Shown here: in pieces, positions 1 to 11,319 of the stretch
Position numbering within the stretch: position 1 is the stretch's first letter
Layout of the letters: each line of letters opens with the position of its first letter
The notes under the pieces: generated by a model
Databases searched by the model: none
What the model was told of the DNA's origin: nothing
Seen by the model: the letters and a program-made list of their open reading frames with translations, nothing else
Source: Chinchilla lanigera
Taxonomy: Eukaryota; Chordata; Mammalia; Rodentia; Chinchillidae
DNA: 64,000 bases
Reading direction: 5' to 3'
Assembly: GCF_000276665.1 (NCBI RefSeq)
Contig: NW_004955460.1
Span: forward strand, 4,706,824-4,770,823
Position numbers and translations under genes: made by a program

Positions 1-529
1 AAATTTTCAACACCTGAAGTAGACAAACAATACAAGCTCATAGTGATTTCTTTGAAAACCCATAAGAGATTCACAATTTTCTAGGAAAATATAAATTACC
101 AAGAACAAAAGAACAGACCTGTAATCATTAAAGAAGCAGAATGAATGGTCAAAATGTACAGGGACAGCAAAGCATAGATAATTTTAGAGACAAATTTTAT
201 AAGACCTTCAAAAAACAAGCAACCCCTATTTACATGAACTTTTCCACTATTAGGATGAAAAACTCCATTCTTCCCAGGGCACTTTTGTAAACTTAACACC
301 AGCATTACATGAGGGCAATATGATACAATTATGGCCCTTTCTTTAACACAGCCATAAAACTACACAAGTTATTAGCAAATTGAGTGTCACCATTTAATTG
401 CTAACAGTCATTCATATCACAAGTATTATTCTTCTAAAGCCATCATCTAGTCCTAGAATTTAAATAAATGTAAAAGACTAAGATTATCTAAGAAGAATAA
501 GGATGGCAGGTTGTCAGAGATCAAAACTT

Positions 530-950
530 GGTATATGAGAATGTAAAATAGTATAACTACTTTGGAAAACTGACAGTTTCTTAAAAAATTAAACATGTAC
601 CTACTGCATAATCCAGGAGGCACAGCACTTATAGAAGACATGGAAAGCAAGTCCACAGAAATGTGTGCAGAACATTCTGAACACCTCTCTCCCAGCAGCC
701 TTACACAGGAAACAGCCTAAATACCCATCAGTAGGAGACTGCCTGAGAGGAAACCTCTTGGCCACAGGATCAGTGCTGTATCTCCACACATCCCAGCCAC
801 ATTGCACACAGCAAGATATGGGAGCAAAAAGCTTCTTCCTAATGAAGCTTTGCTTTCTTTGTTTGAAAGGGACAACTTCCCAGGCCAAATGTTGGTTCCA
901 CTGTCCGGAAGTAACATGATGAGCCGCTGCAACTTACACATTTTAACTGG
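530..950 (+). mobile_element. Old L1M-type LINE fragment
   Basis: The stretch follows the 3' part of old mammalian L1 consensus sequences in order: a 'ctttggaaaactgacag' block near 560, a 'taaaaaattaaacatgtac' block near 582, then 'cagcctaaatacccatcagt' near 711. It is heavily mutated and has no coding capacity. It lies within the VPS41 intron. The subfamily cannot be set without alignment. Confidence 0.65.
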
Positions 951-1162
951 ATACACACTAAACATCGTGGGAGTTGAAGGAGAAGGAACTAGAGTGCAGG
1001 AAAGTGTCAGCAGTGCTTTGTTCTCTGAAATAAGCATCCCTGACGCACATAGGAAAAAGAGTAACAGATTGATTAAATCTAGGTGGTGGGAACTTGGGTG
1101 TTACCCTTTATAATACTGCATATATTGAAAAGAAATGTAGCACAAAGTAATGGAAGGTTATC

Positions 1163-1509
1163 CTAGTTCCTTTCCTCGCCACTGGGACACAGTACTTGAT
1201 ACACACAACTTAAAAGAGGACAGGTTTACTGTGGCTCAGTTTGTAGAAGTTTCAGTCCATGTTCTGCTGGCTCCCAGGCAGGGTAGCATGGCAGACAGGC
1301 ATAGTGGACAGGAAGTAGAAGGTGAAAGGAGGACCCCTGGAGGGAGACGCATCCTTCCAGGCCACACCCCCAGTGACCCACCTCTTATGACCAGACTCAA
1401 CCTCCTAACAGCAAGTCAGCTATCAGCACCCAGTCCAGTCACCTTTCAAAAGCCCCATCTTTGAGTGGATGGGGCTTAGGGAGCAGGGCATCCAGATTTA
1501 AACCATAAT
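1163..1509 (-). mobile_element. MaLR-like LTR, family A copy 1
   Basis: Read on the minus strand this is a copy of a ~370-bp LTR family found many times in the window. Shared landmarks on the plus strand, in order: a degenerate 'cactgggacac' block, 'cacaacttaaaagagga', 'tttcagtccatgttctgctgg', a 'gcatggcaga' block, a 'cccatctttgagtggatggg' block and 'aaaccataat' at the end. The LTR family resembles MST/MLT/ORR1-type MaLR elements. The copy sits inside the VPS41 intron. Confidence 0.7.
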
Positions 1510-2464
1510 GGAGGTGGTACTCAGAGTACAAGCAGCAATGGTCCCTGAAAACTTGGTCATAGGAGAGAGTGCATGTACCCTAGATGCCTAAAGAATGCCA
1601 ACCTTCTGGAAGGTGGAAGGTGACAGTCCACAGCTGGGAAGCAGGAGTAAGGTGACCTTGAGAGACAGAAACTCAGGAGTGTGAAGGTTAGAAAGGAGTA
1701 AATCCAACTACTGCACCATCTGACTTGCAGCCTTTGTAGGAAAGACTTCCACAGGAAATATGAGCATTTAGGGTGAAGTTGTGTCACCTAATAGGGTTGC
1801 TACAGGGATACAAGGACGTGGTCATCAGTATCGCCCCTTGTCACATGTGGGATCCTGTGTGAGGCTGCATGGGATCTTGTACCGCTATCCCTCCCCTGCC
1901 GCCGTCGGGAGTCTCTCAGTCATTGCAGATGTTATGGGACAGAAGGCTTCTCTACAGATGTCTTATTTTTTGATAATCCCGCCTGTCATCATGTCAGTGA
2001 AACAAAATGTTTTTATATATTTCTCATTGGGAGCTTTGGAATGGGATCAAATGAAGTAGGAAGTGACAAAGTCAGCTGTATTTGTGAACTTTTCCTTCCA
2101 CCTTCTGCAGGCAGCCGACTGTGCCTATTCAGAAAGTGTCATCCTGCTGGGAGGCGGTGCCTTCTTACTTTGCATTTTTTACACCTTTCTTTTTAGTTTG
2201 CAGGCCCAGTAGCTTCTGTCTAGACGGCTGGCCATGCCTTCATCCTGTATTATTCATGCAGAGCACCTCCAGAGTCAGAGTTGGTTCTTTATGAAATACT
2301 CACCAGAGATGTGATGGCCGACACTATTTTCAAGTTTGTTGTGTGGGTGTTGGCGGCTGAACAGATGTATATGCTTGCTTATAAATTTCCCTAAAACTCA
2401 TACTTTAATGATGTCTGTTAAATTTTTAATGTCTTTAAAATGAATTTTAAAAATTCCTGTTTCA

Positions 2465-2652
2465 GCTGGGTATGGTGGTGCATGCCTATAATCCCAGCAC
2501 CCTGGGAGGTTGGAGCAGGACACTCACAAGTTTGACTCCGGCACTGGGCAATTTAGCAAGACCCTGTCTCTAAAAAAATTAACAAAAGGCTGGGATGTAG
2601 CTCCGTGTGAAGGTACTGGGTTCCATTATCAGTACCACTAAAAAGAAAAAGA
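2465..2652 (+). mobile_element. B1-ID dimeric SINE
   Basis: The left half is B1-like: 'ggtggtgcatgcctataatc', then 'cccagcaccctgggagg', ending in 'aagaccctgtctctaaa'. The right half is ID-like: 'ggctgggatgtagctccgtg', then a 'tactgggttcc' B-box-like region and an A-rich tail. Dimers of B1 and a deleted ID are known from several non-murid rodent families. The element lies in the VPS41 intron. Confidence 0.8.
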
Positions 2653-3513
2653 AATCTAGTAAAATTGTGAAGAAAACTTCCCATGCAGTGCTTCAGTTAA
2701 TGTGGGAATACGAACATGTAGTCATGTCTTGCTCATCAGTACTAGAAACGGCGGGCACCGAGCTGTAATCTGAACATCAATTCTGCTTTCCTGATTGTGG
2801 CCTTCATGTACATGGAGTATGTACATATATTTTCCTATACATAGAGGCTCTTGGGGACTTTTAGGAGAACACAAGCCATTGGAGGTGACAGGCATAGAGG
2901 ACCACATCTGGCTACTCCCTTAACTCCCTTTCCCCAGTAGCATAAATATAAACCTCTACAAGCAAAACTGTAGATTTGGCATCAGAGACTTGATGTCACT
3001 TGAAGAAAGCCAAAGCCCTCGACAGGGGCACTTGCTGCGACTCACAGCCACTGAAGGTCATTTGCTTCTCTGCTGAGCCCATTGTTTCCACGAAGTGCCT
3101 TGGCGTGAGGGGACCCGGTACCTGTCTGTGCAGGGGACAGATAGCTTTGTGAAGTAAAGGGATGATTTTGGACTAACAGACTGTCCATCCCAGGCAGAGA
3201 TGGGCAGATCAGAGTGAGCAAGTCACCCCCTACTCCGAGGCCTGGGTCACCAGACCTTGGAATCTATCCTTGATCTTACAAGAGCTACAGAGCCACTGTG
3301 TCGTCATCTAAAACATACAAAAGGTGCACAGGGTAAGAAGTGGCTTGTGGCTGCCCAGCTCTGTCCTGCGAGGTTTGGAGGGAGGCAGAGGAGGTAAGGA
3401 GGATGGGAGAGCAGGAGGATTCTGAACACAAGAACTTTGTGGGGCACCGGTGAGAAGCCCCTGCTCCCCAGGATCTAGTCTGCTCAAGATGGCTTTTCAC
3501 TTATGTGCATTAG

Positions 3514-3613
3514 ATTCTGCTGCGGGAAGGCTGCAAGAAGATCCTCGTCGCGGACTCCCTGTCCTTACTGAAGAAGATGCACCGAACTCAAATGAAAGGC
3601 GTTCTGGTTGATG
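3514..3613 (+). CDS. VPS41: VPS41, fourth-from-last coding exon
   Basis: This 100-nt exon encodes 33 residues beginning ILLREGCKKILVADSLSLLK and ending VLVD, which I recognise as VPS41 just before its RING finger. It starts on a codon boundary after an AG acceptor at 3512-3513. It ends one base into a Glu codon at a 'gtgggt' donor (3614). VPS41 is a subunit of the HOPS tethering complex (with VPS11, VPS16, VPS18, VPS33A and VPS39). It acts on late endosomes and lysosomes in membrane fusion, and also in AP-3-linked and regulated secretory sorting. The segment is mainly helical linker sequence between the repeat region and the zinc finger. No stop or frameshift is present. Confidence 0.95.
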
Positions 3614-3701
3614 GTGGGTAGAACTGAAACAGGCCCCCTCCAAGCCTCGCGTCGTGCTGCTGGGATGGAGCTGCACCTAACCCCAGTGTGTTCTCTTACA
3701 G

Positions 3702-3746
3702 AGGAGAACATCTGCGAGTCCTGCCTGTCCCCCATCCTCCCTACAG
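3702..3746 (+). CDS. VPS41: VPS41, third-from-last coding exon (first RING zinc ligands)
   Basis: This 45-nt exon follows 'ttctcttacag' and ends at a 'gtgaga' donor. It completes the split Glu codon from the previous exon and then reads ENICESCLSPILPT, ending on the first base of an Asp codon. The CESC motif supplies the first Cys-x2-Cys pair of the C-terminal RING-type zinc finger. The 88-bp intron before it is short but has intact splice sites. From memory human VPS41 has Ser where this copy has Thr (LPS versus LPT), a conservative difference. Confidence 0.95.
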
Positions 3747-5090
3747 GTGAGAAGCTGCCCAAAATATGTACCAGTGATGGGCGGATTAAAATTCTGAAAT
3801 TGGTTAATTGCTACTTAGAAACTTTCAAAATAATCCAGGTGAGGGATTATTTCTGCCTCTGTCTTTAGAGAATCCAGGCTAAGGATCATTTCCCCCTCTG
3901 TCTCTACTCTTTTGGTGCTGGTACCACTGTGTGTAGAATAGAGGTATCCAGCACTGAGATTCATGGCCCCCACGGGCACAGCCTGAGGACCTGGTGCCAC
4001 CCGCCCCAGGGGCTGTAAGCCTGGGGATCAGGAACAAGCATTTCCACTGAGCTCCTGGCGGAAGGCCCCCTTTTCAGAACACCATTCCAGAGTAAAACAA
4101 AGCCAGGTGGAACTTAGCACCCACGTGTTTAACTCAGGGTGGCAGAACTGTGTGTATCTAGGAAAACATTTTTTAGGTGCCTTTCCCATACTCTTTTTCT
4201 TTGATGTGGCCTTCTAGGCACCTGGATCGCTCATCTCCCTTCTCCATGGAAAGTTAATACTCACATCTAATTGGAACCCTGGCCCTTTCAAAGAGAGTTA
4301 CAAGCTTTGGTTTATATCTCTTTCTTAGTAAATATATTTATTTTCATATTTAATGAAGAGTCTCTTACTTAAGGTTCATTGTGACATAAGAAGAGGAAAT
4401 CACAACTTGAAAGCAGATAATCAAGTATAGTTGTCAGGTTACTAAAAAATGGTATTGGGGGGGGCGGTTTGTTTTGTTTTGTTCTTTGAGTACAAATTCA
4501 GCACTAAACACCTGACTGGCTTCACATTTCCTTAGCAGGAAGGGATTATTTCATAGGCAGTAGGATGAGAAGTCATTTTCTAGAAGAAGCAGGTTTGGAT
4601 TTTTAAATGCTTCAGTTAAAACCTGCAGTGGACTAAGCAAAGCAGCAGCTTTCCCGGGGGTGCAGGCAGGGTGTCAGCAGGAAGGGACCCCACACAGGCC
4701 ACACGTACAGTGAGATTGCCTCTCGGTACTGACACAGAAACGAGCTGGCCACCCTGCGCCAGAGATGAGGACCCACAAGGCAGGCGGATTTTAAAGATGA
4801 TGCGGATATTAGTTGGGGAGGCCCGTCATACACACAGTGATTAAATACATGTGGCTGCATTTGCTATAAGATTGGCCCCCATTTATGGTCTTGGTAGCTG
4901 ACACAGAGGCCAGGTAAGTAAGCTGTGACTGGAGACAGCAGGAGTCCAGCGCCTGCTTCGCACTTGACCGCCCACCCCGCAGCAGTGAATGCGTTCAGGA
5001 GAGAGCCATCCCCAGAGGCAGCCGGTGCAGGGGAACCAGGCTGCGCCTGCCTGGTCTGCCCACCGCAGTGAGCTCTCCCTTCCCCCACAG

Positions 5091-5170
5091 ATGCAGCCAA
5101 GCCCTTCAGCGTGGTGGTCTTCCACTGCCGCCACATGTTCCACAAGGAGTGCCTGCCTGTGCCCAGCGTG
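5091..5170 (+). CDS. VPS41: VPS41, penultimate coding exon (RING core)
   Basis: The exon follows 'ttcccccacag' and ends at a 'gtgagt' donor. It completes the Asp codon and encodes 26 residues containing the motif FHCRHMFHKECLP. The Cys, the His residues and the second Cys of this motif are the central zinc ligands of the RING-H2-like domain. The phase agrees with both neighbours (2 + 78 nt). The reading frame is open and the splice sites are canonical. In HOPS biology the C-terminal RING region contributes to complex assembly, with the other subunits that also end in RING domains. Confidence 0.96.
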
Positions 5171-5294
5171 GTGAGTTGGGGCTGGAGCGAAAGAGAAACC
5201 GAGGCGATGCCAGGGATGCGCTCTCACCCTAAACTGTCCTCTTGTGGCTCTGTGGGGTTTAAACTGTTCTGTGCACCCCGCTTTCCTTACCCAG

Positions 5295-5585
5295 GAGTGC
5301 AATGTTCATGGGCTCAACCAACCTCAGATCAAAAATATTGGAGGGGGGTTGCCTCAGTACTGCACATTTGCTTATTCTTTTTCTTACCATTTCCTAAACA
5401 ATGGAGTAAAGCAGACATTTACCTAGCATTTACGTTGTGCTATGTACCATAAGTAAAGGAGAGGATTTAAAGCCTACGGAGCATGAGCATAGGTTGCTTT
5501 CCAGCGATATAAGGGATTTGACTACCAGGGGGTTTTGGTATCAGAGGGGGTCCTGGAATAGACGCCCCATGCCAAAGGATGACTA
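5295..5585. mobile_element. Tigger/pogo-like DNA transposon relic in the last VPS41 intron
   Basis: The order of blocks matches a common mammalian Tigger-type non-autonomous element: 'gggctcaaccaacctcagat', 'aaaatattgga', 'cctagcatttacgttgtgct', 'taaaggagaggatttaaag', 'ataagggatttgac', and 'gggggtcctggaatagacgc'. It is non-coding and old, with many substitutions. It lies between the penultimate and last coding exons. Confidence 0.75.
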
Positions 5586-6015
5586 GACCTTTATATCATG
5601 TAAGGTAAGTTGTCTGCTCTTCAAATGCTGAAATGTGGAGGACAGTTGGGCCCTCAGTGAGGTGAATTCATTCAGTGGAATCCCTGGCGGGTGAGCTGTA
5701 AAGTTGCACAGCACAGAACCATTTTAGATCCTGTGGGATTTTCTCACCCTGACTTGTGCATTGTGACATGGCTCTGTCAGCGTCACGTCCCTGCCCCATC
5801 CCTGCCCCGTCCCAGGGACAACTTGGCCTCTGGCCGTGCAGCACCCCCAGTCCTGCAGAGTAATCCTGTCCTGAATTCTCTGTGAACCAAACACAACCTC
5901 CAGGAAAAGTCGACGTTGGGTCCTTCCTCTCCACCCTGCCCGGCTCACGGTATTATAGCAGAGGGAGAAGAGATAAATGCTTCTGTTCACCTGTGTTTTT
6001 AAATTACCTTTTCAG

Positions 6016-6093
6016 AATTCTGCACAGTACTGCAACATCTGCAGCGCTAAGAACCGCGGGCCCGGAAGCGCGATTCTGGAGATGAAGAAGTAG
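6016..6093 (+). CDS. VPS41: VPS41, last coding exon with stop codon
   Basis: After a 'ttttcag' acceptor the exon encodes 25 residues beginning NSAQYCNICSAKNRGPGSAI, then LEMKK, followed by TAG at 6091-6093. CNIC is the last zinc-ligand pair of the C-terminal RING finger. The LEMKK end matches the VPS41 carboxyl terminus as I remember it. Compared with my memory of human VPS41 (…MNSAAQFCN…) the loop before CNIC appears one residue shorter here. This should be checked by alignment. The four exons together give 100 uninterrupted residues, so the gene looks intact. Confidence 0.96.
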   Translation, partial: NSAQYCNICSAKNRGPGSAILEMKK

Positions 6094-6650
6094 CCCGCTT
6101 CTCAGGTCTGCTCCCCACCACTCTGTGAGGCTGCGCCTGCCAGAGCTGTTCAGAAACTCGCTCACGCCTGTGTGCGTGCAAACGGTTCCTGCACCCTGCG
6201 CGTGTGCACTGGTGTCCCTTTGCTGTGGACAGAGCAGTCGGGCTGTCCCGTGCCTAGAGATTCCTGGCTGCAATCACTGTCTTGTCATCTGCTTACTGGG
6301 CGCATTCTTTTCCAACTGGGAGCTACTGAGAATGTCTCGCTGTTTCGGGACAGGGCCAGCTGCAGTGGCCCCCGTGCTCACTGCTGCCACCACACGCCCT
6401 GCACTGTGCTTGCTTCCCCGTCTCAGCTTTTTTGACGTCATCACTCGGTGACCATCCTAATGGGCCTTTAAGGAAACACTGTGCACCTTCTCATTCATTC
6501 CGAGACATCTGGGAACTGCACTGGATGTGGCTGGTGGCAGCTTTGTGCTTACTCATTCTTGTGTTCTGTGCATGCTGATAACCAGCCGGTGTCTGGGCCT
6601 ATCAGGTGCTCAGCATTTGTTGACTGAATAAATGTTAGCTCTTTTCATTG
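6094..6650 (+). other. VPS41: VPS41 3' untranslated region
   Basis: This stretch runs from the stop codon to about 18 bases past the first canonical poly(A) signal. Cleavage is likely near 6645-6655, where 'cttttcattgcagaagactc' follows. No repeat insertion is visible in it. The exact end is inferred. Confidence 0.7.
6627..6632 (+). promoter_or_regulatory. VPS41: VPS41 poly(A) signal AATAAA
   Basis: This is a canonical hexamer 534 bases after the stop codon, in the sequence 'tgactgaataaatgtt'. It is the first AATAAA after the stop and the likely 3' end signal of the VPS41 transcript. Confidence 0.8.
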
Positions 6651-6659
6651 CAGAAGACT

Positions 6660-7811
6660 CGTTTTCACTGGGTTAAACAACTGTAATCAAGAAAGTTTCA
6701 TGCCCCTTTAAGGAACAGAAGAGAGATTTAGCATCTCACTACCTAGGGATTATGGTGAGGGTTTGCTGGTAGGGAAGGCACAACCCTGCCAAAGTGGCGA
6801 GGGCTTCTCAGGGGAAATGGGGTGGAATCTGATGTCCCTTTTGCCTTCTGTGGAGCCGCCCACCGAATAGCGCACAGCACAGGGAGAGAATTCAAACTGA
6901 GCTGGCCACTGTGTCTTCTCACTAGTTGGGTGCCTTCATTCTCCCGGAACTGCGGGGAGGAGCTGCAGTGTCCCTGCGGAAGAGGGGAAGAAAGCAAATG
7001 CAGAGATGTTGGGGTCATAGAGGTGTCTGCCAACTTCCGCAGTGCTGTTGTCACTCCTCCCCTTTTGAGAGACACCAGGGCTGGGTCCAGAGGAAACAGC
7101 ATGTACCCTTCATGGAGTTAAAGCTGTCTCGGGCACACAGATTGGTTTGTCATAAATACGTAGTTAGAACTGCAAGGTCCCTACTGTTGTGGAGTGGGGA
7201 CCCCTCACCTTCTGGGTACTGCCTGTTACCAGGATGGGGCTCTTAGTACTTTACCACTGGTTCTTAAACTCTTCCTTCTCCAGAGCAAAACCAAAACCTC
7301 AATTTTTTATTATTCTCAACAATAACAGCTTAACATAAAGATCTAGCTTATTAAATTTGTACCAGTCCCTTCTTATTGAAGCAGGTTCATTTCCAGAAAA
7401 CTCCAGTTATAAAACCATCAACAGGGTTTACTGATTTCAGTAAGTCATTTTGTTTCAGGGTAAAGTATGCTAAGTCCCACTTGGATATAAAGAATATTGT
7501 AGGTGTAGAAAACGTAGTAATTAAACATTTTTCTCATTTTTAAGTAACTGATTTATGAAGAAAATATTGACATGTTTATTCCCCATTTCAGAAGTAACAT
7601 GTTAGAAAATTTCTGAACAAGACAGATTTAATTTTTAAAAACACCAATTCTCCTCCCTTGATTCAGTTTTCTTTTGAGTAAACCATATCAGATGGTTATA
7701 CTAAAAGAACATTCAGTCATTTTACTTAACCTGTAAGAGTTCAAATATGGCAAAATAATCAAAATGTAGTCAGTTCTTTTTCATGTGTGGCTAGCACAAT
7801 TTAAAGTTAGG
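6660..7811. other. Intergenic sequence, nothing recognised
   Basis: Two ORFs of about 100-120 codons on opposite strands (6743-7121) are unlike any family I know and have no splice or start context. The 7260-7790 part is AT-rich and unique-looking. Confidence 0.5.
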
Positions 7812-7975
7812 TCAATTAGTGGCTCACACCTGTAATCCCAGCACTCAAAAGGCTGAGACAGGAGGATCACTGTGAGTTTGAGGCCAGCCTGGGCCACATA
7901 AGTGAATTCAAGGGCAGTCTGCACTACATAGGGAGACCCTGTCTCAAAAGAAAATAATAAATAAAAAATAGTTCA
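7812..7975 (+). mobile_element. B1-type SINE
   Basis: The copy contains 'ggctcacacctgtaatccca', 'gtttgaggccagcctgggcc' and 'gggagaccctgtctc', followed by an A-rich tail. It carries the internal second 'gtgaattcaagggcagtctg' block, which gives the longer B1 form seen elsewhere in this window. Confidence 0.85.
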
Positions 7976-8094
7976 AAAGCCAACCTGGAGAGGGGAAAAG
8001 CAACAGCAGAATGGGTATTTCTTTTAAGAAGTCAGTAAATTTTCAGTTAATTTAATTGCTCTTTTGGTACTAACCAACTATAATATTAAAAGGT

Positions 8095-8208
8095 CAAGTA
8101 TTTATTGAGCAAATATTGTATGTCAGTCACTGTCCTAAACACTCGGAATATATTATTTAATCACCCTATGACTAGTGAGGAAACTGAGCCACATAAAGGT
8201 TAAACAGT
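8095..8208 (-). mobile_element. MIR SINE, first half (split by an LTR)
   Basis: On the plus strand the sequence reads as reverse MIR: 'atttattgagcaaatattgt', 'cactgtcctaaacactcgga', and 'gaggaaactgagccacataa' leading to 'ggttaaacagt'. It stops abruptly where a MaLR-like LTR begins at about 8209. The missing part resumes after that LTR. Confidence 0.7.
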
Positions 8209-8571
8209 GTATTAGCTTTCCCATCACTGGGACAAAGTAATCCAACACCCACAACCTACAGAAGTTTATTTGGATCCCAGTTTCAGAGGGTTGAGTTCAT
8301 AGTTTGCAGACACCAAGGCAGAAAGGGCATGGCAGAAGGGTATGTTGGAGAAAAGCTGCTCATCCCATGGCACCCAAGGAGAGAGAAAAGCCCCCTAAAA
8401 ACACATCCCCTGTGCCCTACCTCTTCCAACCAGACCCCAACTCCTCATAACACATTCAGCTATGAACCCATCAGTGGTTGAATCTGTTGATGAGTACAGC
8501 ACCTGGTCATCCAGTCACCTCCACACATGTGAGGCTAGTGGGGAGGGGATTCTAGATCTAAACCATGACAA
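8209..8571 (-). mobile_element. MaLR-like LTR, family A copy 2, inserted in MIR
   Basis: Plus-strand landmarks are 'cccatcactgggacaaagta', 'acccacaacctacagaagtt', 'catggcagaagggtatgttg', 'ccagtcacctccacacatgt' and 'tctagatctaaaccatgaca'. These match the other minus-strand copies. MIR sequence flanks it on both sides, so this is an insertion into an older SINE. Confidence 0.75.
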
Positions 8572-8650
8572 CATCTTGCCTCAAATCAAGTAGCTGATAA
8601 GTGGTGGGATTCTAACCCAGGCATTTTGCCTTCAGGGTGCCTGATCTTAA
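8572..8650 (-). mobile_element. MIR SINE, second half
   Basis: The stretch continues the reverse MIR order after the LTR: 'gcctcaaatcaagtagctga', then 'taagtggtgggattctaacc' and 'caggcattttgcc'. Together with the first half it forms one MIR copy. Confidence 0.65.
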
Positions 8651-10695
8651 TGACTGCATATTTGATTGTTTTTGTTTTAAACATAAGTACTTTGATCTGT
8701 TTTGGTCAGTATATAGGAAGCAAATCCACTTTGGGAACAGAAAGGGATTGGTGCTAGAGCATCAGATGGCTCACAGAATCGTTGATGGGGCTGCAGAAAC
8801 AATAGGGAAGGTTCGAGGAATCACTCACCAAGACACCCCCCCCTTCCCCCAAGACCTGGGAAGCTCAAGAACCATCAGCCTCTCCTGCACCAAAGGCCAC
8901 TATGCCTGCCCTGCAAGTCCTGTATTTTAAAGAGATAAACCCATTTTCCTGTTTCTTCTAAAGCTTCCAGTAACATTAAAATAGCATGTATCATATATAG
9001 AGCTAGGTGCATAGGAGATATATCTAGTTGCAAAATATTAAATCAGTTTGTTCTCTCTCAGATCAAGATGCATTTTAGCACTAATTTTCTTACCAAGCTG
9101 TAACTTCCACTTCCTATTCTGGACTCTTAGCTAAATGTCAATTTATAAAATCTGGACTAATGTGCCTTTCTCCTTTCTAATGCAGTGCAGGTTTGAGGGC
9201 GATTAGGATCAGTGTGATACTAAAAGGAAACGTGAGACCGGAGACACAATGAGGAAATCTTGGCCTGCAGGAGTGGATCTCCCTGAGGTGGCCGTTACCC
9301 AGGCTCTTGCCATGCTCTGAAGTGAAATCCCAGTCACACTGTCCCCCTGTCCAGCGCCTCGAGTCCCCCACCCTGTGAGTGGGAGGGCTCATGGCCTTGG
9401 GCTTGATCTCTGCAACCTGTTGCATTTAACTTCATGGCCTCGTGTTTGTCACTCTGAGCTGAGGCCATGGTGACTTCGTTTGTGCTTGGCTCTCCTGCTG
9501 CCAGCTGTCCTTCAGTGCCCTGCTAGTAGGTCCCCTCCTTCGCCCTGGCCGCTGGAGACTGGCGAGGAGTCTCTCACTTATCCTCATGCATCCTAGGGAC
9601 CCACCTGCCTCAACCTATACATCAGGGTGTAGAGCAAGTATCATGTTTGTCCACAAACTCAGGTCTGCAAAGAAAAAGTCTTCAGTCCAGATCCTACCTG
9701 GTGGCATGAATTTCATCTTAGCTCATGGTAAACTCAGATCAATCAGACTTTTCTTGATTGGTTCAGGGCCCCCCTTCTCAGCTGTGTTGCCTAGAAATTG
9801 GAGGGTTGTAGGAGTGGTCTTCATGGGCCCCAGTATCAAGGAGAAGGTGACGTCCAGCTCCTGTTGACCTCTGTTCACGCTGGTGTCGGCTGAAGTGCCA
9901 TCGTCCCCACCAGCCTTCTAGTGCCCGCATTTGCTGCCAGCAGCTCTGAGACTCTACATCCCTTTCGCCTCTGGGTTTTAGTTCTTGCTCTGATCCCGGT
10001 ACTTGGAGAAGTTCAGACTGCCTAACCACTGGGCTTTACCGCTTGCTCACCATGCCTAAGAGCACATAATGGGCGTGAGGGAAGTTGAAGAAAGTGGGCA
10101 TTGCTACGTCTCAAAGGTGTCTTGGAGTGGGACTCCATTGGTCTCCAAGCTTCAGACCCATCTTCAGTCTGTCTCTGTCCTGTCCCCATTGGAGGACTCG
10201 CCCTGCAGGGCACCAGCAAGGTGCCCTCCTCAGCTTTCCTCCCGCAGCCCGTTGCCTCCTGCTCCACCCGAGTCCGCAGATCACTGCTTCCTTTGAGAAA
10301 CTGGAGCTGCCCCTTACGTTGTTATGCATTATTTTTGGTGTAAAATTTGGTTTTGGGTACCCAGAAGTCAAGGCTCCTGTAAATTGTTGACTGTGCAAAT
10401 ATTTAATAATCTGTTTTGGAGCTCACAAAGGTTGGCTTTTCCTTCTTTGCTGTATTATTCCCTGGTTGTTGATGTTTTACTGTGAACAAGGGAGCAATAG
10501 CAGAAAACGTACGAAGAAAAACCAACCCACCTAGTTCCTACAGCAGAACACTTCCTGCCAGTTTCATGGATGTGTCCCTCTTATTGTGCACTGTGAGCTC
10601 AGTAAGGGCAAGGAACGTACTCTCTGTCTTTAATCTATAGAGTGACTCAATGTGATACTTGAAAATGACTATTAAATGAACATGAACCTCAGCCT
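8651..10695. other. Intergenic sequence, nothing recognised
   Basis: Several ORFs below 105 codons overlap on both strands without any recognisable motif. A C-run sits at about 8837. I see no SINE, LTR or exon signature in this stretch. Confidence 0.4.
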
Positions 10696-10762
10696 TCAGA
10701 TGGATAGGAGGATGGATCAATGGATAGATGGGTGGGTGGTGGGTGGATGGATGGATGGATAG
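10696..10762 (+). repeat. (GGAT)n microsatellite
   Basis: Imperfect GGAT/GGGT tetranucleotide repeats run from 'cagatggataggaggatgga' to 'ggatggatggatggatag'. The peptides read across it, rich in Pro, Ile and His, are artefacts. Confidence 0.9.
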
Positions 10763-11232
10763 GGTCATATTCAGTTATATATTTTTTACTTACAGCATTC
10801 TGTGATCTGAGTGACATGACTTTTGGACGTGGCCCTCTCCTGTTGGGGGTTCTTATTTGCAGTCATCTCTACCTCCTCATCCTACTCTTTCCTCTCAATT
10901 CTCACTGCTGCCATCAGAAAAGTCTCACTTGCCTGCTTTCTCTCTGTAACAAACACCTGTATTCTCAAGTTGAACCCTACCAAACCTCTTACCTGTGAAT
11001 GTTCTTCCCCTGCCTCCCCAGCCAGTTTGGCATCTTTTCTTACCATCACACTAACTTTGCATCCTCGCTTTTACGCATTGGACCCTGATTCTTGCTACCA
11101 ACTATCTGGAGAGATTATAACCATTCCATTGTCCTGCCTCCCATATCCACACTTCTCTGCTTTTTTCTTCTCAGCTTTTATATTAATTTTCCTTCCAAGA
11201 TGATCTGGTCAGGATCCTTGATGTTTGCTATT

Positions 11233-11319
11233 TTTTTTTTTTTCCAGTACCAGGAATTGAACTCACGACCTTGCGCTTGCCAGGCAGGCGCTGTGCCGCT
11301 GAGCTAAATCCCCAGCCCC
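11233..11319 (-). mobile_element. ID-type SINE with target-site duplication
   Basis: A T-run is followed by 'cagtaccaggaattgaactc', 'gaccttgcgcttgccaggca' and 'gccgctgagctaaatcccca', the reverse complement of a tRNA-derived ID element. It is flanked by 'gatgtttgctatt' (11220-11232) and 'gatatttgctatt' (11320-11332), a 12 of 13 match that marks the target-site duplication. It closely resembles the copies at 40.9 and 58.9 kb. Confidence 0.9.

Larger units (their letters stand above)
1..3513 (+). other. VPS41: VPS41 intron (upstream part, 5' end outside window)
   Basis: This interval precedes the first recognisable VPS41 exon and ends in a good acceptor (pyrimidine-rich tract then AG at 3512-3513). 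I searched it for the preceding VPS41 coding segment and did not find it, so that exon must lie outside the window. It carries an L1M fragment, a minus-strand MaLR-like LTR and a B1-ID dimer, listed separately. The rest (about 1-520, 1515-2460 and 2655-3513) shows nothing I can name. Confidence 0.75.

Noticed and set aside
2092..2180. Possible upstream VPS41 exon after 'ccaccttctgcag'
   Set aside because: The acceptor looks fair but the following frames do not match the VPS41 segment expected before ILLREG, and no donor fits.
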